A stretch of DNA of 64,000 bases, from positions 4,656 through 68,655 of the forward strand of contig CAZPOR010000014.1 in NCBI GenBank assembly GCA_964588325.1, written 5' to 3'. Source of the stretch: Thiovibrio sp964588325 (GTDB lineage Bacteria; Desulfobacterota; Desulfobulbia; Desulfobulbales; Desulfurivibrionaceae). The notes under the pieces were generated by a model. It was not told the DNA's origin. It saw only the letters and a program-made list of their open reading frames with translations, and made no database searches. Below are positions 16,088 to 23,991 of the stretch, piece after piece. Numbering within the stretch: the first letter of the stretch is position 1; the number at the start of each line of letters is the position of its first letter. A program made the translations under genes and the position numbers.

Positions 16088-16693
16088 ATGAGTATACGCC
16101 GTTCCCCTCGACCAAAAAGTAATTTTTATCAACTGGACAAGTCGATTAGCGAAGATAGCCGACTCTCATGGTCGGCTCGCGGTCTGTTGATTTACCTACT
16201 CGGAAAGCCTGACAATTGGGTCGTTTCAATATCTCATTTGACAAGGCAGACGATCCAGGCGGCCAAACGATCTGGTCGTGATGCAGTCTATGCAATATTG
16301 TCTGAGTTGGAGACCACGGGCTACCTACAGAGGCAACCGTTACGATCCAAGGGCGGAGCTTTCAGCGGTGTGGAATATACCGTGTCTGAGATTGCAGCCG
16401 TGTCACTTTCCTCAAAATCGTATCCGGATTCCCCGGACACTCCGTGCCCGTATCCGGCGAATCCGACGCAAGTAAATATTGATTACCATCAAAAAAATAA
16501 AAAAGAAACAACGATTAGAAAAAGCTGCCACTCATATCCCGCCTCAGTCCCTAGACCCCAAAAACAGGAAAACAAGAAATGTCGTCGAATACATTTGACC
16601 CTCCCGAAACCGAGGAAAAATATTTTGAGGTTTGCCGGACTCACGGCCCATGGCTACGTTCACTGTTTGATCAGCAGAAAAAGCAGTGGTTAG
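16088..16693 (+). CDS. Replication-initiator-like winged-helix protein
   Basis: The first about 110 residues (YQLDKSISEDSRLSWSARGL, LIYLLGKPDNW, RSGRDAVYAILSELETTGYL) match the N-terminal winged helix of phage/plasmid replication organisers. The C-terminus is low complexity and, for its last 38 codons, overlaps the next gene in another frame. The overlap (115 bases) is unusually long, so the true end may have been lost by frameshift. Followed directly by a DnaC-like helicase loader, an arrangement of lambda O/P or DnaA-DnaC type. No ATPase or nuclease motif is seen. Confidence 0.6.
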   Translation: MSIRRSPRPKSNFYQLDKSISEDSRLSWSARGLLIYLLGKPDNWVVSISHLTRQTIQAAKRSGRDAVYAILSELETTGYLQRQPLRSKGGAFSGVEYTVSEIAAVSLSSKSYPDSPDTPCPYPANPTQVNIDYHQKNKKETTIRKSCHSYPASVPRPQKQENKKCRRIHLTLPKPRKNILRFAGLTAHGYVHCLISRKSSG

Positions 16694-17325
16694 CCGTATT
16701 GCCGATAGGTTGTCCGTATTGCCGCCGCGACGCGCAACTGCGACAATTAGTGGAGCGTACCGCAATACCTCCTCGTTTCGCACACTGCACCTTCGAGACA
16801 TTTGCCGTTGAATTGCCAGAACAGAAAACCGCGCTGAGCGCCTGTAGAGAGTATGCCGCCGATTTTCAGAAACTATATAGCCGAGGCGTGTGCATGGTGC
16901 TGCGTGGAAATGTCGGCACAGGGAAAAACCATCTGGCCTGTGCAATAGCGCGGCAGGTGAGTGAACAAGGGTATTCCTCCCTTCTGGTTACAGTATCCGA
17001 GATACTCCAACGAATTAGGTCAACGTGGGGTCGAAATCTGCCCGAGAACGACGGTGAGATTATTGACCGATTTGCAGATGTAAATCTGCTGATACTTGAC
17101 GAGGTCGGTCGTCAATATGGCACCGATGCCGAAAAACTAGACTTGTTTAAAGTGATTGATGCTCGATACCGAGCAATGCGGCCAACGATGGTGATATCAA
17201 ATCTATCGCCCGTGAAAATATGTGACTATCTTGGGGAAGCCGCATATGACCGCCTCCGTGAAAACGATGGAAGATTGGTCAACTTTGACTGGATGAGTCA
17301 CAGGGGGCGGCGAGGTGTCGTGTGA
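16579..17325 (+). CDS. DnaC/IstB-like helicase loader
   Basis: A 248-residue AAA+ ATPase. The N-terminal region has a possible Zn site (CRTHGPW then GCPYCRRDAQL). The Walker A motif is GNVGTGKNHLA, with Asn in place of Thr/Ser exactly as in E. coli DnaC (GTGKNHLA); Walker B is LLILDEVGRQ; sensor 1 is TMVISNLSP and the Arg finger region is YDRLREND. It should load the replicative DnaB helicase at the element's origin. Together with the Rep-like gene it shows that the island carries its own replication start, as in plasmids or satellites. Confidence 0.88.
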   Translation: MSSNTFDPPETEEKYFEVCRTHGPWLRSLFDQQKKQWLAVLPIGCPYCRRDAQLRQLVERTAIPPRFAHCTFETFAVELPEQKTALSACREYAADFQKLYSRGVCMVLRGNVGTGKNHLACAIARQVSEQGYSSLLVTVSEILQRIRSTWGRNLPENDGEIIDRFADVNLLILDEVGRQYGTDAEKLDLFKVIDARYRAMRPTMVISNLSPVKICDYLGEAAYDRLRENDGRLVNFDWMSHRGRRGVV

Positions 17326-17423
17326 CCATCATGCTGACTTATAAAACAAAACGCAAAAATGGTCCCAGGTGGGACAGTGAAAAATAGGACAAAAAAATCC
17401 CTTAAGACGCAAAAGGACTTCTT

Positions 17424-17443
17424 GGGACACATTTGGGACACTA
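17424..17443 (+). repeat. Right-end tandem GGGACAC repeat
   Basis: Two GGGACAC copies 11 bases apart, ending in GACACTA. The pair corresponds to the GTGACAC pair at 7930-7950, inside the other end of the island and in the same orientation. Two looser copies (GGGACAG near 17375 and AGGACA near 17390) precede it. They are candidate integrase arm sites. The stretch 17326-17522 has no gene. Confidence 0.4.
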
Positions 17444-17522
17444 AGTTGTCAAAAAAAGATTTTTTTGGTTCAAATCTAAAAAATACCAATGGAACCAACT
17501 TGTTGTTTTTATGATATTTTAC

Positions 17523-17599
17523 TGGTGCGCCCGGAGGGATTCGAACCCCCGACTCTCGGCTTCGAAGGCCGATGCTCTATCCAACTGAGCTACAGGCGC
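17523..17599 (-). tRNA. tRNA-Arg(TCG)
   Basis: Reading the minus strand gives a complete cloverleaf: acceptor GCGCCTG with CGGGCGC (one G-T pair), D-arm GCTCAGTTGGATAGAGC, anticodon stem TCGGC/GCCGA around loop CTTCGAA (anticodon TCG, codon CGA), T-arm GGGGG-TTCGAAT-CCCTC, discriminator A and an encoded CCA (17525-17523). The 3' half from position 17572 is supplied by the integrated element; the original 3' half is at 7826-7871. Confidence 0.97.
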
Positions 17600-17628
17600 A
17601 CACGATTACCCTTTTCAAACAAACCGGG

Positions 17629-18981
17629 CTACCACCCCGCAATATTGCGCGGATCGGAAAGCACCTGCCAGGCCCGGTCCGTGATCTCGTCTATCTCGGC
17701 CAGGGTCACGGAAAGCGGCAACCATAAATAGATCACGTTGCCGATGGGGCGCAGCAAGAGCCCCTGCGCAAGCCCGGCCAAATAGATCGGCCAGCCAACC
17801 CGTTCCTGAAGATCGTAAGGGGTCTTGGCATCCCTGTTCTTCACCAGCTCCATGGCGCTGATCATCCCGAGCTGCCGGAGATCTCCGACCCAGGGCAGGT
17901 CGGCGCAGCGTCGCATCCGCGCCTGGAGATGGCTGATCTTGGCCGGCAGCCCGGCCATGGTCTGCTCTTCGGCAAAAACCTGCAACGAGCCGAGGGCCGC
18001 TGCTGCGGCCAAAGGATTGCCGCTGAAGGTATGGCCGTGGAAAAAGGTTTTTCCGGCGCTGTAATCTCCATAAAAGGCCTGAAAAACCTCCTCGCTGGTC
18101 AACGTCGCCGCCATGGGCAACATACCAGCAGTCAGCCCTTTTGACAAACAGAGAAAATCAGGCGCAACCCCGGCCTGCTCCAGAGCAAACATGGTTCCGG
18201 TCCGGCCAAACCCGGTGGCCACCTCGTCACAAATCAGATGCACCCCATATTCCTTGGTCAAGGCGGCCACCTTGTGCAGATACTTGGCCGGATAGATGAT
18301 CATCCCCCCCGCGGCCTGGATGAGCGGCTCGATGATCAGGGCGGCAATCTTCTCGCCTTGTTCGGCCAGAAGGCCGGCAAGCGGCTGGAGGCACTGGCAG
18401 TTGCAGCTCTCTTGGGCAAGCCCGACCGGACATCGGTAACAGTATGGGGATGGCAGACGATGGGAAGAAAAAAGCAGCGGGGCAAAGGGGCCATGGAATT
18501 CCGGCACCCCGCCCAGGCTCATGGTGCCGATGGTGTCGCCGTGGTAGCCGCGCTCTATGCCCACCAGCCCGCAGCGGCCTGGCTGCCCAACCTGACGCCA
18601 GTACTGAAGCGACATCTTGATCGCGATCTCGCAGGCCGTGGAGCCGTTATCCGAGTAAAACACCCGGGAAAGCCGGGGCGGAGCCAACCGTACCAGTTGT
18701 TCCGCCAGCAAAATCGCCCCCTCATGGCTGGTGCCGGCCAGCAACACCTGGTCAAGCCGCGTCAGTTGGGAGCGGATTTTTTCCGTTATAATCGGATGGC
18801 CATGCCCATGGACGATGCACCACCAGGAGGAAATGGTATCGAAATAGCGTTTCCCCTGCTGATCGAAGAGGAAAATCCCCTCTGCCCTGTCAATGAGGAG
18901 CAGGTCGCGCTGGGAATAATCCTGCATCTGGGTGTAGGGATGCCACAGGAACCGCTTGTCTTTCTCCTGCAGGGTCAACAC
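17629..18981 (-). CDS. bioA: Adenosylmethionine-8-amino-7-oxononanoate aminotransferase
   Basis: Biotin synthesis: transfers the amino group of S-adenosylmethionine to KAPA to give DAPA, using PLP. The 450-residue protein begins like BioA (DKRFLWHPYTQMQDY) and has the substrate-binding segment ISSWWCIVHGHGHP, the class III aminotransferase signature region HLICDEVATGFGRTGTMFA (Asp for PLP), and the PLP lysine in FLCLSKGLTAG. Its start lies 4 bases from the hpt stop, so the two are cotranscribed. No other bio genes are nearby. The stop codon lies 30 bases from the tRNA-Arg gene. Confidence 0.95.
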   Translation of the reverse strand: MLTLQEKDKRFLWHPYTQMQDYSQRDLLLIDRAEGIFLFDQQGKRYFDTISSWWCIVHGHGHPIITEKIRSQLTRLDQVLLAGTSHEGAILLAEQLVRLAPPRLSRVFYSDNGSTACEIAIKMSLQYWRQVGQPGRCGLVGIERGYHGDTIGTMSLGGVPEFHGPFAPLLFSSHRLPSPYCYRCPVGLAQESCNCQCLQPLAGLLAEQGEKIAALIIEPLIQAAGGMIIYPAKYLHKVAALTKEYGVHLICDEVATGFGRTGTMFALEQAGVAPDFLCLSKGLTAGMLPMAATLTSEEVFQAFYGDYSAGKTFFHGHTFSGNPLAAAAALGSLQVFAEEQTMAGLPAKISHLQARMRRCADLPWVGDLRQLGMISAMELVKNRDAKTPYDLQERVGWPIYLAGLAQGLLLRPIGNVIYLWLPLSVTLAEIDEITDRAWQVLSDPRNIAGW

Positions 18982-18985
18982 GGGC

Positions 18986-19510
18986 TCAGACCCCGCTTAC
19001 AATCTTGTAGATTGCCGGGTACTGGCGGTGCTGTTCCGCGTGGTCAAGGCCATAGCCAACCAGAAACCCATCCGCCACCTCAAATCCGGCGTAATCCACG
19101 CTCACCTCAACCGTACGCCGCTCCTTCTTGTCGATCAGGGCGCAAATCCGTACGGATTGGGCCTTTCTGGCCGCAAAAAGATCCTTGAGACAGGCAAGGG
19201 TTTTGCCGGTATCGACGATATCCTCCACCAGCAGCACATCCTTTCCTGCCAGATCGAGCTCGGTGTCCTTGGTGCACTGAACGTTGCCGGAGGAACAGGT
19301 GGAGGCGCCGTAGCTCGATACCCGGATAAAATCGATTTCAAGAGGCAACTCGACTTCCCGGACAAGATCGGCCATGAAGATGAAGGCCCCGTTCAGAATG
19401 CCGATCATAACCAACTGGCGGCCGGCATAATCGCGGCTGATGGCCAGGCCAAGCTCTGCAACCCTCGCGGCAATGTCCTGCCTGGAAACAACTTCTTGCT
19501 TCTCAATCAT
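18986..19510 (-). CDS. hpt: Hypoxanthine phosphoribosyltransferase
   Basis: Purine salvage: makes IMP (and GMP) from hypoxanthine/guanine and PRPP. Start chosen at 19510 (IEKQEVVSRQDIAARVAEL) because AGGAGAGGG lies just upstream; a longer frame to 19606 has no ribosome site and would add residues absent from the family. The 174-residue protein shows VMIGILNGAFIFMADLVRE, the PRPP loop VLLVEDIVDTGKTL and the C-terminal VGYGLDHAEQHRQYPAIYKI. It is the first gene of a two-gene operon with bioA. Confidence 0.95.
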   Translation of the reverse strand: MIEKQEVVSRQDIAARVAELGLAISRDYAGRQLVMIGILNGAFIFMADLVREVELPLEIDFIRVSSYGASTCSSGNVQCTKDTELDLAGKDVLLVEDIVDTGKTLACLKDLFAARKAQSVRICALIDKKERRTVEVSVDYAGFEVADGFLVGYGLDHAEQHRQYPAIYKIVSGV

Positions 19511-19689
19511 CCATCCCTCTCCTATCACAACCTGGCCAACGCCAGTGCATGGCGGTTCCAGCGCCCATTGCCGATAAAAATCGTTGACGGTGCCCGAGCT
19601 GACCACCTATGATTAACAGAACGGCAGCTTGCCCCGGAGGGTTCGCCTGGCATCCCCATACTGGTCACAACAGAAAAAGGAGCACCGCC

Positions 19690-19851
19690 ATGAAACGTTA
19701 TGAATGTTCGGTTTGCGGGTATATCTATGATCCGGCCGTCGGAGATCCAGACTCAGGCATCGCCCCAGGCACCTCTTTCGAGGATCTGCCGGAAAACTGG
19801 TCCTGCCCCATCTGCGGCGCCAGCAAGGATATGTTCACTCCCCTGGACTAA
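19690..19851 (+). CDS. Rubredoxin
   Basis: A 53-residue electron carrier with one Fe(Cys)4 centre. The two knuckles are plain: YECSVCGYIYDPAVGDP and SCPICGASKDMF. Start preceded by AAAGGAG. It sits alone between hpt (divergent) and a convergent regulator gene only 3 bases away. In anaerobes such proteins serve oxygen and superoxide detoxification (with rubrerythrin, desulfoferrodoxin or ROO); no partner gene is adjacent here. Confidence 0.97.
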   Translation: MKRYECSVCGYIYDPAVGDPDSGIAPGTSFEDLPENWSCPICGASKDMFTPLD

Positions 19852-19854
19852 GAT

Positions 19855-21396
19855 CTACAGCAGGATATCCCCGGTGATGCCGGCCCACGTTTTGTCAAGC
19901 TCCGCGGAAAACGAACTGACAAACTGCTGCACGCTGACCTCCTGAAACGGACGGTGGTATTCCTGAATCAACGCCCAGGAAAAAGAGCGTGCAGCATCTT
20001 CCGCTGTCACCTGGGGCTCTCCGAGGCAAACGCCCTTCATGGAAGCAAAGATGTTCGCCAGATTTATCATGGCCACGGGCACCGGGTTGGTTGTGGCCTT
20101 TTCCGGCTGATGGTGGAAGTGCATCACATCCAGATACGGCTGCGGCAGGCCAATGCCTTCGGCAAGCCAGACCCCGGCCTGACCATGATCCACGCCGATA
20201 TACTCCTTTTCCGCCCTGATCACATCCCGCAGCTCTTCTGAAGGTTGGCAAAACTGCGGGTAAAAATTCGGCGAAATTCCATCCAGCACCAGCATCCCCA
20301 GGTCATGGAGAAGGCCGCACAAATACAGATCGGCAGAGGTGTTTATTCGGATTACATCCCGCAACATCTCGGCAACTCTCCCCACCACCACCGCATGTTG
20401 CCAGAAATCCCTGGAAACCGAGGTGAAACCGCTGAAGGCTTGTGATGACTTGGCCGCCCTGATGGTATCGACCAGCACCTCCTGCACCTGCTTGACTCCG
20501 ATAATAACCATGGCCAGCGGAACAGTGCCCACCATGTTGGCCCTTCTGAAAAAAGGCGAATTGGCGGTCTGGATCACCCGACAGCTCAGCACCGGATCAA
20601 GGGAGATTAAATCGGCCAGCCGCCGGGTATTGTCAATGCCTGCGCCGCCCTTCATCATGGCGGTCAACTCGGCGGCAACCGCGGGGTTCACCGGAAAAAC
20701 AGCCTCCGGATGGACCCGAGGATGCAGTTTGGCCGGAGTCTGCCGCTGCTCCTTATCGGGCATGGGCGGGAGGGTGATGGTTGTCCTGGCCTTTTGCTCC
20801 TGCCCGGACCGCTCCATGCCCAGGTTCGGCTTGACTGGAGGCCGGGCCGGTTCTTCTTCGGCTTGAGCCTGGGCGTCATCGGAAAGCACCTTCTGCAAAA
20901 TGGACGGCTTGGCCTCTTCGCCATCGCGCCCGGCAACTCTTTTATTGGCCAGATCCAGCCTGGCAACCAGCCGCTCGCAGAACCGCTTGTAAAACTTCAA
21001 CTGCAGAAAGACATTTGAGGTGCTGACAATCTCCGGTTCAACCCGCAGGATAAATGATTCCGCGCTTGCCACCACATCGGCGGTTCTTTTTATTTCGGTG
21101 ACCAGAGCCATTTCCCCGAAGCAATCTCCGGTGATAAGGGTGGTGAGCTGAATGGGCTTCGCTTTCCCATGCAGCCGTTTTTCCACCCGGACTTGCCCCT
21201 TGACCAGAATGTAAAACGCCCGTTCGGTGGTGCCTTCCTTGATGATCACCGTGTCAGGAGGAACCCGGAGCCATTTGCTGACCAGCAGGAACTGCTTGAG
21301 TTCGTGGTCGTCAAACCCATGGAAAAAACTCACTTTTTTCAGAAACTCAATCTGCTCGTCAAGGTCGATTTCTTTGTTCTTTTTACCTGGAGCCAT
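19855..21396 (-). CDS. Cyclic-nucleotide-binding plus HDOD domain protein
   Basis: About 513 residues from the ATG at 21396 (GAAGGAA upstream; the in-frame ATG at 21432 has none). The first 140 residues form a CAP/CRP-like effector domain (LVKGQVRVEKRLHGKAKPIQ, LITGDCFGEMALVTEIKRTADV). A linker rich in Pro/Glu/Gln follows, then a C-terminal HDOD domain from about 220 (FPVNPAVAAELTAMM, ISLDPVLSCRVIQTANSP, LYLCGLLHDLGML). HDOD proteins are non-catalytic relatives of HD phosphohydrolases used in signalling. No DNA-binding helix-turn-helix follows, so regulation would be through protein contacts. The N-terminal ligand could be cAMP, c-di-GMP or none. Confidence 0.88.
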   Translation of the reverse strand: MAPGKKNKEIDLDEQIEFLKKVSFFHGFDDHELKQFLLVSKWLRVPPDTVIIKEGTTERAFYILVKGQVRVEKRLHGKAKPIQLTTLITGDCFGEMALVTEIKRTADVVASAESFILRVEPEIVSTSNVFLQLKFYKRFCERLVARLDLANKRVAGRDGEEAKPSILQKVLSDDAQAQAEEEPARPPVKPNLGMERSGQEQKARTTITLPPMPDKEQRQTPAKLHPRVHPEAVFPVNPAVAAELTAMMKGGAGIDNTRRLADLISLDPVLSCRVIQTANSPFFRRANMVGTVPLAMVIIGVKQVQEVLVDTIRAAKSSQAFSGFTSVSRDFWQHAVVVGRVAEMLRDVIRINTSADLYLCGLLHDLGMLVLDGISPNFYPQFCQPSEELRDVIRAEKEYIGVDHGQAGVWLAEGIGLPQPYLDVMHFHHQPEKATTNPVPVAMINLANIFASMKGVCLGEPQVTAEDAARSFSWALIQEYHRPFQEVSVQQFVSSFSAELDKTWAGITGDILL

Positions 21397-21478
21397 GATT
21401 TTTCCTTCGCAGTTGCACTGTCGCCATTTCACTGCTGCCGTTCCGCCACGCCGTTACCCTGCTGCTCCCGGCTGCCGG

Positions 21479-22885
21479 CTATTTCCCGAGACAAAACTCC
21501 GCAAAAATCATATCCAGCACATCGTCCGTGGTCGTTTCTCCGACAATATCCCCAAGAAAAGCCAGAGCCCCCTGGAGATCAATGGCCAGAAGGTCAGGCG
21601 GCAAATCCGCGGCCAGCCCCGCGCCAACCCGACGCACCGCGCCAAGGGCCCGTTGCAGGGCAGCAGCATGCCGCACATTGGGTGCGGCGGCTCCAGGCTC
21701 CTGGAGGCCATGACCGCCGGTGGCCTCCCCGTAGACAGCATCCTCCAGCGAGCGGATACCTTCCCCGGTCGTGGCGGAAATGGCGACAACCGGCACCCCG
21801 GGAAACGCTGCTTCGCACTGGGCGCAGCTCAGGGAGAGAGCCCTGTCGATCTTATTTACCACCACCACGACTTTCTTGTCCGCGGCCACCTGAAACAGGG
21901 CGCGATCTTCGGAATGCACCCCTTCTGACCCGTCAAGGACCAGCAGGACCAGATCCGCCTGCGCCAACTTTTGCCGAGCCCGCCGGATGCCGATCTCCTC
22001 CACCGCTTCTGAGGTTTCCCGGATCCCGGCCGTATCGACAATGCGCACCGGCACCCCCTTGATGTTCAGGCACTCCTCGATGGTGTCCCTGGTTGTGCCG
22101 GGCAACTCCGTGACTATGGCCCGGTCTTCCCGGAGAAGGCAGTTGAGCAGGCTGGATTTACCCACATTGGGCCTGCCGAGAATCACCACGGAGATTCCTT
22201 CCCGGATGATTTTCCCTCCCTCCGCCCTTGCAAGCAAACGGGACAGGGGTTCTTCCACCTCCAGCACCAGCCTGGCCTTCAACCCTTGAACATCGAGGAT
22301 CTCCACTTCCTCCTCGGGAAAATCGATGGCCACCTCCATGATAGCACGAACCGCCACCAGCGCGTCACGAATTTTCCAGATCTCTCCGTGCAATCCCCCC
22401 CGGAGTTGGCTCACCGCAAGGCTCGCGCCCTCTCGGGTTTTGGCGCGCAACAGCTCGGAAACCGCCTCGGCCTGGGTCAGGTCGATCCTCCCATTGAGAA
22501 AGGCCCGCTTGGTGAACTCTCCCGGCTCTGCCAGCCGGGTAGCCGGGAAGGTCACGATCAGGGCAAGGATCTCCTGCAGCAGCAGATAACTGCCGTGGCC
22601 GTGGATCTCCACCACATCTTCCCTGGTGTAGGTCTGCGGCGCCCGCATATACACGGCGAGCACCTCATCAATCGCCAATCCTGTTTTTGGATGGACGACA
22701 GTGCCGAAATAGAGCCTGTGGCTTATGATTTTTTGGGAGGGATTTTTCGGTTGGAAAAGTTGCTGGAGGATTGCGCGGGACTGGGGACCGCTCACCCGGA
22801 TGATGCCGATGCCGCCGGCGCCGGGCGGCGTCGCAATGGCGGCGATGGTCGCCTCGTTGAAATCCGGGAAATCCGGCATTGCCAT
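21479..22885 (-). CDS. mnmE: tRNA modification GTPase MnmE
   Basis: With MnmG it makes 5-carboxymethylaminomethyl uridine at the wobble position of certain tRNAs. The 468 residues contain the N-terminal formyl-THF domain (IAAIATPPGAGGIGIIRVSG), the helical domain, and the inserted G domain: P-loop GRPNVGKSSLLN, the K-loop/switch GTTRDTIEE, DTAGIRE, VNKID, and the invariant C-terminus FAEFCLGK. It is the downstream end of the rpmH-rnpA-yidD-yidC-jag-mnmE order conserved in bacteria, here on the minus strand, with a 150-base gap (and a hairpin) after jag. Confidence 0.97.
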   Translation of the reverse strand: MAMPDFPDFNEATIAAIATPPGAGGIGIIRVSGPQSRAILQQLFQPKNPSQKIISHRLYFGTVVHPKTGLAIDEVLAVYMRAPQTYTREDVVEIHGHGSYLLLQEILALIVTFPATRLAEPGEFTKRAFLNGRIDLTQAEAVSELLRAKTREGASLAVSQLRGGLHGEIWKIRDALVAVRAIMEVAIDFPEEEVEILDVQGLKARLVLEVEEPLSRLLARAEGGKIIREGISVVILGRPNVGKSSLLNCLLREDRAIVTELPGTTRDTIEECLNIKGVPVRIVDTAGIRETSEAVEEIGIRRARQKLAQADLVLLVLDGSEGVHSEDRALFQVAADKKVVVVVNKIDRALSLSCAQCEAAFPGVPVVAISATTGEGIRSLEDAVYGEATGGHGLQEPGAAAPNVRHAAALQRALGAVRRVGAGLAADLPPDLLAIDLQGALAFLGDIVGETTTDDVLDMIFAEFCLGK

Positions 22886-22920
22886 ACGTTTCTTGCCCTA
22901 TGAGATTCGGCGGAACAGAA

Positions 22921-22944
22921 AGCGTGCCCGACCCCAGGCACGCT
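22921..22944 (-). terminator. Hairpin between jag and mnmE
   Basis: AGCGTGCC (22921-22928) pairs with GGCACGCT (22937-22944), 8-base loop. On the minus strand TTTCTGTT follows. It may reduce readthrough from jag into mnmE. A weak T-run keeps this moderate. Confidence 0.5.
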
Positions 22945-23035
22945 GCTCTTGCTTACAATCGCGGTAAAACCAAGCCGCCGCCGGAATGCGAACGCTCTGC
23001 GGGAAACCGCGCTTTCGCGCCCGTTTCCAGAAGTA

Positions 23036-23887
23036 TCATTCCGGGCTCTTTTCCGCGGTTTTCTTTTTTCTTGGCGCGCGGCGCCGCCCTTTCCCGGGCA
23101 GATAGATGAGCACCTTCTTGAACAACCCTTCGCCAACGCTGCGGCTCCTGATCTCGGTATCGTCCTGCAGAGCCATGTGCACCATGCGTCTTTCCGCAGG
23201 GTTGATGGCGGGAATGGTTCTGGTCTTCCCGGTTTCCTTTACCTCCTGGGCCAGACGCAGGGCCCGCGCCTGGAGCTCTCCCATCCGGTTGTCCCGAAAC
23301 CCTCCGGCGTCGAGGGAGAAAAGAACCTTCTGCGGGAATTTCCTGGTGATGATCTTGCGCATCACATACTGCATGCTGTCAAGGGTCTGCCCCTCCGGGC
23401 CGACAAGAATATCGACACAATCCCCGGCAACCTTGGCATGGACCTTGTTGTTCTGATCCTGGGAAATGCTGATTTCCGATGAACAATCCATGAGATCCAG
23501 AATCCTGGCAAGGTCCGCCCGGATCGCCTCCATCTCCTCGGGGGTGACAGGATCGCCGACCGCCTCCTCCTGTTCATCGTTCTCTACGACGGGCTGTTCC
23601 GCCCTGGCCTTGGGGAGAGCGGGCTTTTTCTCTGAAACAGCACGTTCGGGCCTGGCCTTGGGCGCACTCGCTTTTTTCTCCGGCGCCGGTCGTTTCTGCT
23701 CATGGCCGCCCTCTTTTTTGAGTGAGACCTGCACCGCCGCTTTTTTCCGGCCCAGGCCGAAAATACCGGTGGATCCGGTGGAGATTATGCGGATATCAAG
23801 CTCCTCCCGCGCCACATTCAGCGCGGCGCAGGCATTGCCGATCGCCTCTTCAACATCCGTTCCCTTATATTCCATCTTGGCAGACAT
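23036..23887 (-). CDS. jag: Jag/KhpB-type RNA-binding protein
   Basis: A 283-residue protein with the Jag N-terminal domain (YKGTDVEEAIGNACAALNVA, STGIFGLGRKKAAVQVSL), a long Lys/Ala/Glu-rich linker (residues 60-110), a KH domain (HAKVAGDCVDILVGPEGQTL) and an R3H domain at the end (INPAERRMVHMALQD, RSVGEGLFKKVLIYLP). It binds RNA and is linked to cell elongation and membrane-protein insertion. It follows yidC with a 104-base gap, as in many bacteria. The linker is longer than usual and likely disordered. Confidence 0.93.
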   Translation of the reverse strand: MSAKMEYKGTDVEEAIGNACAALNVAREELDIRIISTGSTGIFGLGRKKAAVQVSLKKEGGHEQKRPAPEKKASAPKARPERAVSEKKPALPKARAEQPVVENDEQEEAVGDPVTPEEMEAIRADLARILDLMDCSSEISISQDQNNKVHAKVAGDCVDILVGPEGQTLDSMQYVMRKIITRKFPQKVLFSLDAGGFRDNRMGELQARALRLAQEVKETGKTRTIPAINPAERRMVHMALQDDTEIRSRSVGEGLFKKVLIYLPGKGRRRAPRKKKTAEKSPE

Positions 23888-23991
23888 CGTGTGATTCCTC
23901 CATCTCAGGCCACATTCTCCGGCAGCCCGACCTCTTCTCTTGGCGACTTTGGCAGGGGCTGCCCCTTGCGCGCTCCTTAACTCAACCTGCT

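Larger units (their letters stand above)
7826..17572. mobile_element. Integrated element in tRNA-Arg(TCG), about 9.7 kb
   Basis: Bounded by a 46-base direct repeat derived from the tRNA gene. Contents from left: tyrosine integrase, HigB/HigA-like pair, integrase remnant, TOTE-type primase-helicase, DinJ/YafQ pair, a putative exported Ca-binding protein, two lipoproteins, an HTH protein, a Rep-like protein and a DnaC-like loader. No capsid, tail, relaxase or conjugation gene is seen, so it is a non-conjugative integrative element, plasmid-like or a phage satellite. The intact tRNA lies at the right end, the integrase at the left end. Base composition is visibly more AT-rich than the flanks, especially around the integrase. 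Confidence 0.92.
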
